In this document: positions 1 to 4,668 of the stretch, piece by piece
How positions within the stretch are numbered: the stretch's first letter is position 1
Layout of the letters: each line of letters opens with the position of its first letter
Assembly (NCBI GenBank): GCA_023423215.1
Contig: JAFAFZ010000345.1
Span: 1-5,387 of the forward strand
DNA: 5,387 bases
Source of the DNA: Actinomycetes bacterium
Lineage (GTDB): Bacteria; Actinomycetota; Acidimicrobiia; Acidimicrobiales; Microtrichaceae
Direction of reading: 5' to 3'
Notes under the pieces: generated by a model
Seen by the model: the letters and a program-made list of their open reading frames with translations, nothing else
Told to the model about the DNA's origin: nothing
The model's database searches: none
Position numbers and translations under genes: made by a program

Positions 1-224
1 TCTACGGGGTGCTCGACCGGCCGGCCATCGCCGGCGCGGCGACGGCCGCCGTGGCGGCGCTCTCGGTGACCTCGGGACGTGAGGCGCCCGGCGCACACGG
101 CTTGGCCGGCAGCACCCGCTGCACCCCGATGCTGGTCGAGCTGGCCCGTCGCGGCGTGCGAGCCGCCGTGTTCGAGGGCTCCCAGGCGGCGCCCCTGCAG
201 GTCGCCGCCTCCGAGCCGAGCTGA
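1..224 (+). CDS. C-terminal fragment of an unidentified protein, possibly saccharopine-dehydrogenase-like
   Basis: The reading frame is already open at the window edge (first whole codon at base 3) and ends at TGA 222-224, so about 73 residues of the C-terminus are visible. The fragment has an Ala-rich helix (AGAATAAVAAL), then GAHGLAG, then an amphipathic stretch ending ELARRGVRAAVFEG. From family memory only, a terminal '(E/A)LARRG(V/I)xxAVFEG' resembles the C-terminal end of actinobacterial saccharopine-dehydrogenase-like NAD(P)-dependent oxidoreductases. The NAD(P)-binding Rossmann domain that would prove this lies outside the window. A GTG at base 9 is in frame, but it is not a credible start: the frame is open upstream of it, no ribosome-binding site is visible and the product would be only 71 residues. 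The coding call is fairly secure from composition and codon bias; the product name is weak. Confidence 0.5.
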   Translation, partial: YGVLDRPAIAGAATAAVAALSVTSGREAPGAHGLAGSTRCTPMLVELARRGVRAAVFEGSQAAPLQVAASEPS

Positions 225-261
225 CCGCAGGTCCCCACCCACCGACCCGCACGAGCGTCGG

Positions 262-302
262 CGGTCCGGACCGAGGAGACCGCCAGAAATCGGTCCGGAC
301 TG
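262..302 (+). terminator. Two near-identical 12-bp palindromes able to form one hairpin
   Basis: CGGTCCGGACCG (262-273) is a perfect palindrome. CGGTCCGGACTG (291-302) is a second copy with one mismatch. In RNA the two copies can pair along 12 positions with a single G-U wobble, leaving a 17-nt loop. The first copy begins 38 nt after the stop of the upstream gene, so a factor-independent or roadblock terminator is possible, although there is no U-run after the stem. Alternatively the copies, 29 bp apart start to start, are a paired operator for a dimeric regulator of the sigma factor gene. Confidence 0.35.
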
Positions 303-322
303 TTCAGAAATCGCCCGGATCG

Positions 323-330
323 GCCGATAG
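323..330 (+). promoter_or_regulatory. Candidate sigma-28 (WhiG/FliA) type -10 element
   Basis: GCCGATAG matches the sigma-28-family -10 consensus GCCGATAA in seven of eight positions. The matching -35 (TAAA, about 15 nt upstream) is poor: TCAG lies at 304-307, two of four matches. If used, transcription would start near 337 and give a leader of roughly 145 nt before the sigma factor ATG, implying autoregulation. The -35 weakness keeps confidence low. Confidence 0.35.
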
Positions 331-333
331 ATC

Positions 334-346
334 TCACGAAGAGTGA
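334..346 (+). promoter_or_regulatory. Candidate BldD-like operator
   Basis: TCACGAAGAGTGA fits the published BldD pseudo-palindrome TNACNC(A/T)GNGTNA at eight of nine specified positions; the only miss is A for C at the sixth base. The wider dyad ATCTCAC/GTGATAT (331-349) has one mismatch. It lies right after the candidate -10 box, where a repressor would cover the expected transcription start. BldD with cyclic di-GMP is known to repress whiG in Streptomyces, and the gene downstream here is a WhiG/FliA-type sigma factor. No BldD gene is in the window, so binding is inference. Confidence 0.4.
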
Positions 347-468
347 TATCTTGACCACCTGCATCGCACGCTCGGTGCTCTGGGAAGTCCGCTGGGGATT
401 TTTCGAAGAAATCGCTCAAGTTCAGCGCGCCCGCACGCCGATGACCCTCCTGCCGATGTCCGGCACTT

Positions 469-475
469 GGAGGAG
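469..475 (+). promoter_or_regulatory. Shine-Dalgarno sequence of the sigma factor
   Basis: GGAGGAG ends 8 nt before the ATG at 484. It is the strongest ribosome-binding site in the window and fixes the start at 484 rather than the in-frame ATG at 580 (codon 33). Confidence 0.85.
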
Positions 476-483
476 AGTTCGTC

Positions 484-1452
484 ATGGGTGAGTTCCGCAC
501 GGAGGAGCGAGGTGAGCTGGGCACGGAGGGCGAGACCGTGGCCGCCGGCACCTCGACCAGCAGCAGTCCGACCGACCGGATGCCGTCGCTGTCGCAGGGG
601 CCGCTGACCCCGCAGCAGATCACGGCGCTGATCGAGGAGCACCTGCCCCTCGTGAACCACGTCGTGTTCCAGGTCGCAGTGCACTTCCCCCGCCACGTCG
701 AACGTGAGGAGCTGGCCCGGGCCGGTGCCCTCGGACTGGTCGAGGCCGCCAAGCGCTACGACGAGGCCCGTGGCGTGCCCTTCAACCGCTTCGCGGCGCA
801 GCGCATCCGCGGCGCCATCATCGACGCCGTGCGCGCCGCCGACTGGGCACCCCGCTCGGTGCGTGCGCTGGCACGCCGCCTGGACCAGGTCGAGCAGGGC
901 CTGGCCAACCGCCTGGGGCGCGTCCCCTCGGTCGGCGAGACCGCCGACGAGCTCGGCATCTCCCGCGACGAGCTCGACCGCCTGCGCGACCGGCTGTTCC
1001 GCTCGGTCGTCCTCGCCTTCGACTCGCTGCTCGGCGACGCCGACGACGAGGAGCTGACCCTCGTCGACGTGCTGACCGACCGCGGCGCGGTCGAGCCCAG
1101 CGAGGAGCTCGAGGCCCGTGAGCTGCGCGCCTACCTGCGCGACGCCGTCGAGCTGCTGCCCGAGCGCCACCGCATCATCGTCATCGGGTACTTCCTCGAG
1201 GACCGCACCTCGGCCGACCTCGCCCGCTTCCTCGGCGTGACCGAGTCCCGCGTGTCGCAGATGCGCACCGAGGCCCTCACGATGCTGCGCGGCGGCATCG
1301 AGGCGCAGTACGACGAGGAGCGGCCCGAGGTCGAGGGCCTCGTCGCCCGCCGCCGGGCCCGCTACGCGGACGCCATCTCGTCCGCGTCGCAGTGCACCGA
1401 TCGCATCTCGGCCCGTCACAGCGCGGACGAGGTGCTCGTCACCGCCGGCTGA
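484..1452 (+). CDS. RNA polymerase sigma factor, WhiG/FliA (sigma-28) family
   Basis: 322 residues. It directs RNA polymerase to a subset of promoters; family members control flagellar genes (FliA) or sporulation (WhiG). A Ser/Thr- and Glu-rich N-terminal tail (1-45) precedes region 2 (about 50-125, with EELARAGALGLVEAAKRYD and FNRFAAQRIRGAIIDAVR). The family hallmark DWAPRSVR follows at 120-127, then region 3 (about 128-200) with the LGRVPSVGETADELGIS helix-turn-helix, and region 4 (about 215-270, with ELLPERHRIIVIGYF and the DNA-reading helix around GVTESRVSQMRTEA). Residues 271-322 form an Arg-rich tail beyond the usual end of the family, which together with the N-terminal tail makes it longer than E. 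coli FliA (about 240 residues). A strong Shine-Dalgarno sequence supports the start. No flagellar, spore or anti-sigma (FlgM/RsiG) gene is adjacent, so motility versus differentiation cannot be decided. Family assignment is firm; the symbol whiG or fliA is withheld. Confidence 0.93.
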   Translation: MGEFRTEERGELGTEGETVAAGTSTSSSPTDRMPSLSQGPLTPQQITALIEEHLPLVNHVVFQVAVHFPRHVEREELARAGALGLVEAAKRYDEARGVPFNRFAAQRIRGAIIDAVRAADWAPRSVRALARRLDQVEQGLANRLGRVPSVGETADELGISRDELDRLRDRLFRSVVLAFDSLLGDADDEELTLVDVLTDRGAVEPSEELEARELRAYLRDAVELLPERHRIIVIGYFLEDRTSADLARFLGVTESRVSQMRTEALTMLRGGIEAQYDEERPEVEGLVARRRARYADAISSASQCTDRISARHSADEVLVTAG

Positions 1453-1464
1453 TCCGACCGAGCC

Positions 1465-1494
1465 GTCCCGACGCCGCCCGGCGTCTGCGAGACT
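1465..1494 (+). promoter_or_regulatory. Candidate leaderless promoter of the ABC ATPase gene
   Basis: GCGAGACT at 1487-1494 contains a -10-like GAGACT (compare TANNNT, first base missing) exactly 7 nt before the ATG at 1502. GTCCC (1465-1469) lies 17 nt upstream of the 8-mer. The gene has no Shine-Dalgarno sequence, as expected if the mRNA begins at or next to the AUG. The same arrangement precedes the phosphatase gene on the other strand. Confidence 0.4.
1470..1485 (+). terminator. Short hairpin after the sigma factor gene
   Basis: GACGCC-GCCC-GGCGTC forms a perfect 6-bp GC-rich stem with a 4-nt loop, 18 nt after the sigma factor stop codon. There is no U-run after it, so it would be a weak intrinsic terminator at best. 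It also sits in the spacer of the candidate promoter of the following ABC gene, so as DNA it could instead be a protein-binding dyad. Confidence 0.35.
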
Positions 1495-1502
1495 GGTTCT
1501 CA
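1488..1502 (+). promoter_or_regulatory. Candidate Fur/Zur-type operator overlapping the start codon
   Basis: CGAGACTGGTTCTCA agrees with the Fur-superfamily type site TGAGAATGATTCTCA at 12 of 15 positions and has GAGA/TCTC arms around a 5-bp centre. It covers the candidate -10 element and the first base of the ATG, a standard repressor position. A Zur- or Mur-like metal repressor would suit the metal-transport ATPase that follows. The consensus is quoted from memory and no regulator gene is present in the window. Confidence 0.4.
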
Positions 1503-2299
1503 TGTCGCAGCGGACCTCGATCCGGGCCGAGTCGATCGTGCTCGCCCACGGCGACCACGTCGCCCTGGACACCTCGAGCTTCGAGCTGCCCACGGGCGTG
1601 GTGGTCGCCTGCATCGGGCCGAACGGCAGCGGCAAGTCGAGCCTGCTCGACGCGCTGACGGGGCTGCTCGTGCCGAGGGCCGGCGGGCTCCGGGTCCTGG
1701 ACGCCCCACCGGGCAGCCTGCCCGGCCGCGTCGCCTACGTGCTCCAGTCGACCGACACCCCGGCGCAGTTGCCGCTGACCGTGCGTGAGGTCGTCACCAT
1801 GGGCCGCTACGGCCGCAGCGGCTTGCTCGGTCGCCTCGGTGCGCAGGGCCACGCGGCGGTCGACGACGCCATCGCCCGGGTCGACATCGGCGACCTGGTC
1901 GACCGGCAGCTGCTCGAGCTCTCCGGCGGTCAACGACAGCGTGCGCTGGTGGCGCAGGGCCTGGCCGGCCAGGCCGACCTGCTGGTCCTGGACGAGCCGA
2001 TGACGGGCCTGGACGTCGTCTCGCGCGAGCGCATCCTGGACGTGATGCGCGCCGAGCGCGAGCAGGGTCGCACCGTCGTGTTCAGCACCCACGACATGTC
2101 CGAGGCCGCGGGCGCCGACCTCGTCGTGCTGCTCGCCGGGCGTGTGGTGGCCGTCGGACCGCCGAGCGAGGTGCTGACCGAACGGCACCTGCTGACGGCC
2201 TACCGGGGGCGTGTGATCGGCGTCGACGGCGTCACCGTGCTGGACGACCCCCACCACCACGGCGGTCCCGCGGACCGCCACGACGGCCACGTGCACTGA
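1502..2299 (+). CDS. ABC transporter ATP-binding protein, zinc/manganese (ZnuC/AztA-like) type
   Basis: 265 residues, complete ABC ATPase that would power import through a membrane permease. Visible motifs in order: Walker A GPNGSGKSS (39-47), Q-loop Gln82 in YVLQSTD, signature LSGGQRQ (140-146), Walker B LLVLDEP (160-166), D-loop TGLD (168-171) and H-loop His197 in FSTHD. The C-terminus is His-rich (HHH at 251-253, then RHDGHVH to the end), a feature common in zinc and manganese transport ATPases, and the METAL-family style LTVREVVTMGRYGR (92-105) also fits. Unusually, no permease or solute-binding lipoprotein is next to it: the sigma factor lies upstream and a convergent phosphatase downstream. 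It must therefore pair with components encoded elsewhere. There is no Shine-Dalgarno sequence; the start is chosen because the usual short N-terminus precedes the first beta strand. ATPase function is firm; metal substrate is inference. Confidence 0.85.
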   Translation: MSQRTSIRAESIVLAHGDHVALDTSSFELPTGVVVACIGPNGSGKSSLLDALTGLLVPRAGGLRVLDAPPGSLPGRVAYVLQSTDTPAQLPLTVREVVTMGRYGRSGLLGRLGAQGHAAVDDAIARVDIGDLVDRQLLELSGGQRQRALVAQGLAGQADLLVLDEPMTGLDVVSRERILDVMRAEREQGRTVVFSTHDMSEAAGADLVVLLAGRVVAVGPPSEVLTERHLLTAYRGRVIGVDGVTVLDDPHHHGGPADRHDGHVH

Positions 2300-2303
2300 G
2301 CCG

Positions 2304-2345
2304 GCGGGCGATGCCGAGCGGGGCCCGGGTCGGAGGGTCGCCCGC
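2304..2345. terminator. Structured convergent gap, probable bidirectional terminator
   Basis: GCGGGCGA (2304-2311) and TCGCCCGC (2338-2345) are perfect 8-bp inverted repeats. Inside them CCGA (2314-2317) pairs with TCGG (2330-2333), capped by a G/C-only tip. The structure fills almost exactly the 46 bp between the ABC gene stop (2297-2299) and the phosphatase stop (complement of 2346-2348). It lacks U-tracts, so it may work as a G/C-only or collision-type terminator in both directions. Confidence 0.5.
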
Positions 2346-3122
2346 TCAGGGCGCGAGCAGCTCGACCACCCGGTCGTGCAGGCGGCCGTTCGACGCGATC
2401 GCCGAGTACAGGTCGAGCTCGTCGGCCACGAGCTCGGCGCTGCCGTCGCGCAGCGTGAGCCGACCGCCCGCCTCGGGAACGACCACCGAGAGCGCCGCGA
2501 TGTCCCACCAGGCGAGCACCGGGTCGAACATCGCGTCGACGCGACCGCTGGCCACCAGCGCGTAGCCGTACGCATCGCCCCAGGTGCGCAGCTCGAGCCC
2601 CGCCGACTGGACCCGCTCGAACATCGGCGTCGTCCAGCCGTGGAAGCCGGTGCACGCCAGGTGCGCGCCGTCCAGCTCGTCGACCTCGGACACGCGGCAG
2701 GGCCGACCGTCCAGGAAGCACCCCAGGCCACGGCCGGCGTAGACCGTCTCGCCGAGGGCGGGCAGGTTGATGATGCCGATCGCAGGACCCTCGGCGTCCT
2801 CGAGGTACAGCAGGTTCGAGAACGTGCCCACCCCGTGGGTGAACGCCTTGGTGCCGTCGATCGGGTCGATCACCCAGCGACGTCCGGAGGTGCCGACGAG
2901 CTCGGCCTCCTCCTCGCCCTGGATGCCGTCGTCGGGGTAGGCGGCCGAGATCATCTCGCGCAGCAGGCGCTCGGCGGCACGGTCCGCCTGGGTCACCGGC
3001 GTGCCGTCGCCCTTGGCGTCGATCGAGAGCTCGGGGTGGTTGAACCACCCCAGCGTCAGCTCACCCGCGGCGCGGGCCCAGCCCACCGCCTGCTCCAGCA
3101 GTTGAAGATCGACCTGGCTCAT
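2346..3122 (-). CDS. hisN: Inositol-monophosphatase-family enzyme, probable histidinol-phosphatase
   Basis: 258 residues, the usual length for this Mg2+-dependent phosphatase family. Metal-site motifs are intact: GEEE (69-72), WVIDPIDGTKAF (83-94; Asp86, Asp89, Thr91) and the late aspartate in WWDIAAL (Asp207), followed by PEAGG (216-220). The segment RTWGDAYGYALVASGRVDAMFDP (starting at residue 179) resembles the WGD-containing region of HisN-type enzymes more than classical inositol monophosphatase or CysQ. HisN removes phosphate from L-histidinol phosphate, the penultimate stage of histidine biosynthesis, in the cytoplasm. The gene is convergent with the ABC ATPase and divergent from the aminotransferase, and no other his gene is nearby. 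There is no Shine-Dalgarno sequence before the ATG; a leaderless start is likely. Fructose-1,6-bisphosphatase or inositol phosphatase activity cannot be excluded. Family is firm; the substrate is moderately supported. Confidence 0.82.
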   Translation of the reverse strand: MSQVDLQLLEQAVGWARAAGELTLGWFNHPELSIDAKGDGTPVTQADRAAERLLREMISAAYPDDGIQGEEEAELVGTSGRRWVIDPIDGTKAFTHGVGTFSNLLYLEDAEGPAIGIINLPALGETVYAGRGLGCFLDGRPCRVSEVDELDGAHLACTGFHGWTTPMFERVQSAGLELRTWGDAYGYALVASGRVDAMFDPVLAWWDIAALSVVVPEAGGRLTLRDGSAELVADELDLYSAIASNGRLHDRVVELLAP

Positions 3123-3129
3123 GGGCGCG

Positions 3130-3160
3130 AGTCTCGCGTGTCCGCGCCGCGGCCAGGGAC
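3130..3160 (-). promoter_or_regulatory. Candidate leaderless promoter of the phosphatase gene
   Basis: On the minus strand, GCGAGACT (complement of 3130-3137) ends exactly 7 nt before the ATG, and GTCCC (complement of 3156-3160) lies 18 nt further upstream. Both elements repeat the arrangement seen before the ABC ATPase. The -10-like GAGACT lies inside the palindrome CGCGAG-T-CTCGCG (3126-3138), a possible operator or simply GC-rich symmetry. Confidence 0.4.
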
Positions 3161-3161
3161 G

Positions 3162-3167
3162 TAGCGT
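3162..3167 (+). promoter_or_regulatory. Weak candidate -10 element of the aminotransferase gene
   Basis: TAGCGT fits the actinobacterial -10 pattern TANNNT and would start transcription near 3174, giving a leader of about 25 nt that contains the Shine-Dalgarno GGAG. No clear -35 is seen 17 nt upstream (TGTCCG at 3139-3144). Confidence 0.3.
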
Positions 3168-3189
3168 CGGGCGTCCGCCGAACCGTCCC

Positions 3190-3193
3190 GGAG
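3190..3193 (+). promoter_or_regulatory. Shine-Dalgarno sequence of the aminotransferase
   Basis: GGAG lies 5 nt before the ATG at 3199. It decides for this start over the in-frame ATG at 3121, which has no such site and would add 26 residues of Arg/Pro/Gly-rich sequence that looks like translated intergenic DNA. Confidence 0.6.
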
Positions 3194-3198
3194 CCGAG

Positions 3199-4542
3199 AT
3201 GTCGAACCTGTGGGGTCACTTCAGCCAGCTGTCACCGCTCGACGAGCAGCGCCTGCCGGTGATGGTGCGCGGCGAGGGCTGCTACGTCCACGACCGCGAG
3301 GGGCGTCGCTACCTGGACGGCCTGTCGGGGCTGTTCACCGTGCAGGTCGGCCACGGACGCGAGGAGCTGGCCGAAGCCGCCGCCGCGCAGGCGCGGCAGC
3401 TCGCCTACTTCCCGATCTGGTCCTACGGCACCGAGCCGTCGCTCGCGCTGGCCGAGCGGCTGGCGGGGTTGGCGCCCGGCGACCTGCACCGCGTGTTCTT
3501 CACCTCGGGCGGGAGCGAGTCGGTCGAGTCGGCGTGGAAGCTCGCCCGCCAGTACTGGGCGCAGGTCGGACGCCCGTCGAAGAAGAAGATCATCTCGCGG
3601 CACCTCTCGTACCACGGCTCGACGATGGGGGCGCTGTCCATCACCGGGCTGCCGGCGATCAAGTCGGTGTTCGAACCGCTCGTGCCGGGCGCGGTCAAGG
3701 TGCGCAACACGAACCGGTTCCGCGCGCCGGACGCCGACGACCTCGAGGCGTTCGGCCGCCGCTGCGCGGACGACATCGCGCTCCGCCTGACCATGGAGGG
3801 GCCCGAGACGGTCGCGGCGGTGATCCTGGAGCCGGTGCAGAACACGGGCGGCGCGCTGGTGCCGCCGCCCGGCTACTTCGAGCGCGTGCGCGAGATCTGC
3901 GACGAGCACGAGGTCCTGCTGATCTCGGACGAGGTGATCTGCGCGTTCGGCCGGCTCGGGCACTGGTTCGGCTCCGAACGCTACGGCTACCAGCCGGACC
4001 TGCTGACCTTCGCGAAGGGCGTCACCTCCGGCTACTCGCCGTTGGGCGGCGTGCTCGTCAGCGAGCGGCTCGCCGAGCCGTTCCTCGGCGAGCAGGACAT
4101 GTTCCTGCACGGCCTGACCTTCGCCGGCCACCCGGTGTCGACCGCGGTCGCCATGGCGAACATGGACGTCATCGAGCGCGAGGGCCTGCTCGGCCACGTG
4201 CTGGACCACGAGGAGGACCTGACGGCGCACCTGCGACGCCTCGAGGACCTGCCGATCGTGGGTGACGTGCGTGGCGCCGGCTACCTCCAGGTGGTCGAGC
4301 TGGTGCGCGACCCCGGCACGCTCGAGACGTTCACCCCCGAGGAGTCCGAGTGGCTGCTGAAGGGGCTGATCTCGCACCGCCTGTTCGAGGAGGGGTTGAT
4401 GTGCCGCACCGACGACCGCGCCGAGCCGCTCATCGTGCTCTCGCCGCCGCTGATCGCCGGTGAGGAGGAGTTCGCGCTCATCGAACGGGTGCTCCGGACC
4501 GTGCTGACCGAAGCCTGGGAGGCGCTCGCGGCGCGCCGTTGA
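3199..4542 (+). CDS. Class III PLP-dependent aminotransferase (omega-aminotransferase type)
   Basis: 447 residues, typical for class III (fold type I) aminotransferases, which move an amino group from an omega-amino acid or amine to a keto acid such as pyruvate. It begins MSNLWGHFSQL, like the 'LWxHF' N-terminus of omega-transaminases. PLP-site features: SGGSES (103-108) for the phosphate, YHGST (138-142) stacking on the ring, Asp244 in ISDEV for the pyridine nitrogen, catalytic Lys273 in FAKGVTSGYSPLGG, and Thr307 in LTFAGHP. EPVQNTGG near residue 213 and Arg403 in GLMCR are also family-typical. The start at 3199 is supported by GGAG and the family N-terminus. The divergent phosphatase and downstream thioesterase give no pathway clue, so the substrate (beta-alanine, GABA, putrescine, taurine or another amine) is open. 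Biotin-synthesis BioA is less likely because no bio gene is near. Confidence 0.88.
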   Translation: MSNLWGHFSQLSPLDEQRLPVMVRGEGCYVHDREGRRYLDGLSGLFTVQVGHGREELAEAAAAQARQLAYFPIWSYGTEPSLALAERLAGLAPGDLHRVFFTSGGSESVESAWKLARQYWAQVGRPSKKKIISRHLSYHGSTMGALSITGLPAIKSVFEPLVPGAVKVRNTNRFRAPDADDLEAFGRRCADDIALRLTMEGPETVAAVILEPVQNTGGALVPPPGYFERVREICDEHEVLLISDEVICAFGRLGHWFGSERYGYQPDLLTFAKGVTSGYSPLGGVLVSERLAEPFLGEQDMFLHGLTFAGHPVSTAVAMANMDVIEREGLLGHVLDHEEDLTAHLRRLEDLPIVGDVRGAGYLQVVELVRDPGTLETFTPEESEWLLKGLISHRLFEEGLMCRTDDRAEPLIVLSPPLIAGEEEFALIERVLRTVLTEAWEALAARR

Positions 4543-4549
4543 GCCGGCC

Positions 4550-4596
4550 CGACGGCTGGCTGACCCGGAGACGGCGACAGCCGTCGCGACGGGCTG
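4550..4596 (+). terminator. Overlapping, mutually exclusive hairpins after the aminotransferase
   Basis: CAGCCGTCG (4578-4586) can pair in three ways. It is the perfect complement of CGACGGCTG (4550-4558; 9 bp, 19-nt loop). GCCGTC within it pairs with GACGGC (4570-4575; 6 bp, 4-nt loop). It also pairs with CGACGG(G)CTG (4587-4596), an almost zero-loop dyad with one bulged G that is best viewed as a DNA palindrome (CCGTCGCGACGG, 4581-4592). The first pairing starts only 8 nt after the stop codon, so termination is the simplest role. No U-tract follows. Confidence 0.45.
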
Positions 4597-4659
4597 CAAA
4601 GATGCCCCTGGACCCCTCGACACCGGCCCGCCGCGCACCTGCTGCGGCGGCCCCGACAC

Positions 4660-4663
4660 GGAG
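4660..4663 (+). promoter_or_regulatory. Shine-Dalgarno sequence of the thioesterase
   Basis: GGAG lies 5 nt before the GTG at 4669, the same spacing as for the aminotransferase, and supports this GTG as the start. No convincing promoter was found in 4597-4659; a TGC-AAAGAT stretch (4595-4603) is only a very weak extended -10 resemblance. Confidence 0.55.
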
Positions 4664-4668
4664 CACCT

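Larger units (their letters stand above)
285..414 (+). repeat. Three copies of AGAAATCG upstream of the sigma factor
   Basis: AGAAATCG occurs at 285-292, 306-313 and 407-414. The first two copies extend to CAGAAATCG (284-292 and 305-313) and are exactly 21 bp apart, two DNA helical turns. The second and third extend to AGAAATCGC. Such an A/T-bearing 8-mer is rare in DNA this GC-rich, so three copies within 130 bp suggest a binding site, but no known regulator is recognised. Confidence 0.4.
225..483 (+). other. Long signal-rich intergenic region upstream of the sigma factor gene
   Basis: This 259-bp stretch separates the upstream partial gene from the sigma factor. I see no convincing gene in it. 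It is locally A/T-richer than its surroundings (for example ATTTTT at 398-403) and holds several candidate signals that are listed separately: a palindrome pair (262-302), AGAAATCG repeats (285-292, 306-313, 407-414), a sigma-28-like -10 box (323-330), a BldD-like dyad (334-346) and the Shine-Dalgarno sequence (469-475). A further small hairpin, GATTTTT-CGA-AGAAATC (397-413, one G-U pair), would lie in the mRNA leader. Confidence 0.7.

Noticed and set aside
9..224. A complete 71-residue gene from GTG at 9
   Set aside because: The frame is open to the window edge and no ribosome-binding site precedes the GTG; a truncated larger gene is more likely.
351..379. TTGACC (351-356) as a sigma-70-type -35
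   Set aside because: No TANNNT-like -10 lies 16-19 nt downstream.
334..1635. A 433-codon open frame on the minus strand
   Set aside because: Antisense to the sigma factor gene. Low-complexity Gly/Ala/Val/Gln/Asp composition and no motif; explained by third-position GC bias of the real gene.
1439..2731. A 430-codon open frame on the minus strand
   Set aside because: It overlaps the ABC ATPase antisense and the phosphatase out of frame; both of those have clear family motifs and this has none.
2376..3164. A 262-codon plus-strand frame across the phosphatase gene
   Set aside because: Antisense to a gene with intact DPIDGT and WWD motifs; composition is that of a shadow frame.
3121..3198. N-terminal extension of the aminotransferase from ATG 3121
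   Set aside because: The 26 extra residues are Arg/Pro/Gly-rich, overlap the phosphatase start on the other strand, and the family N-terminus plus GGAG favour 3199.
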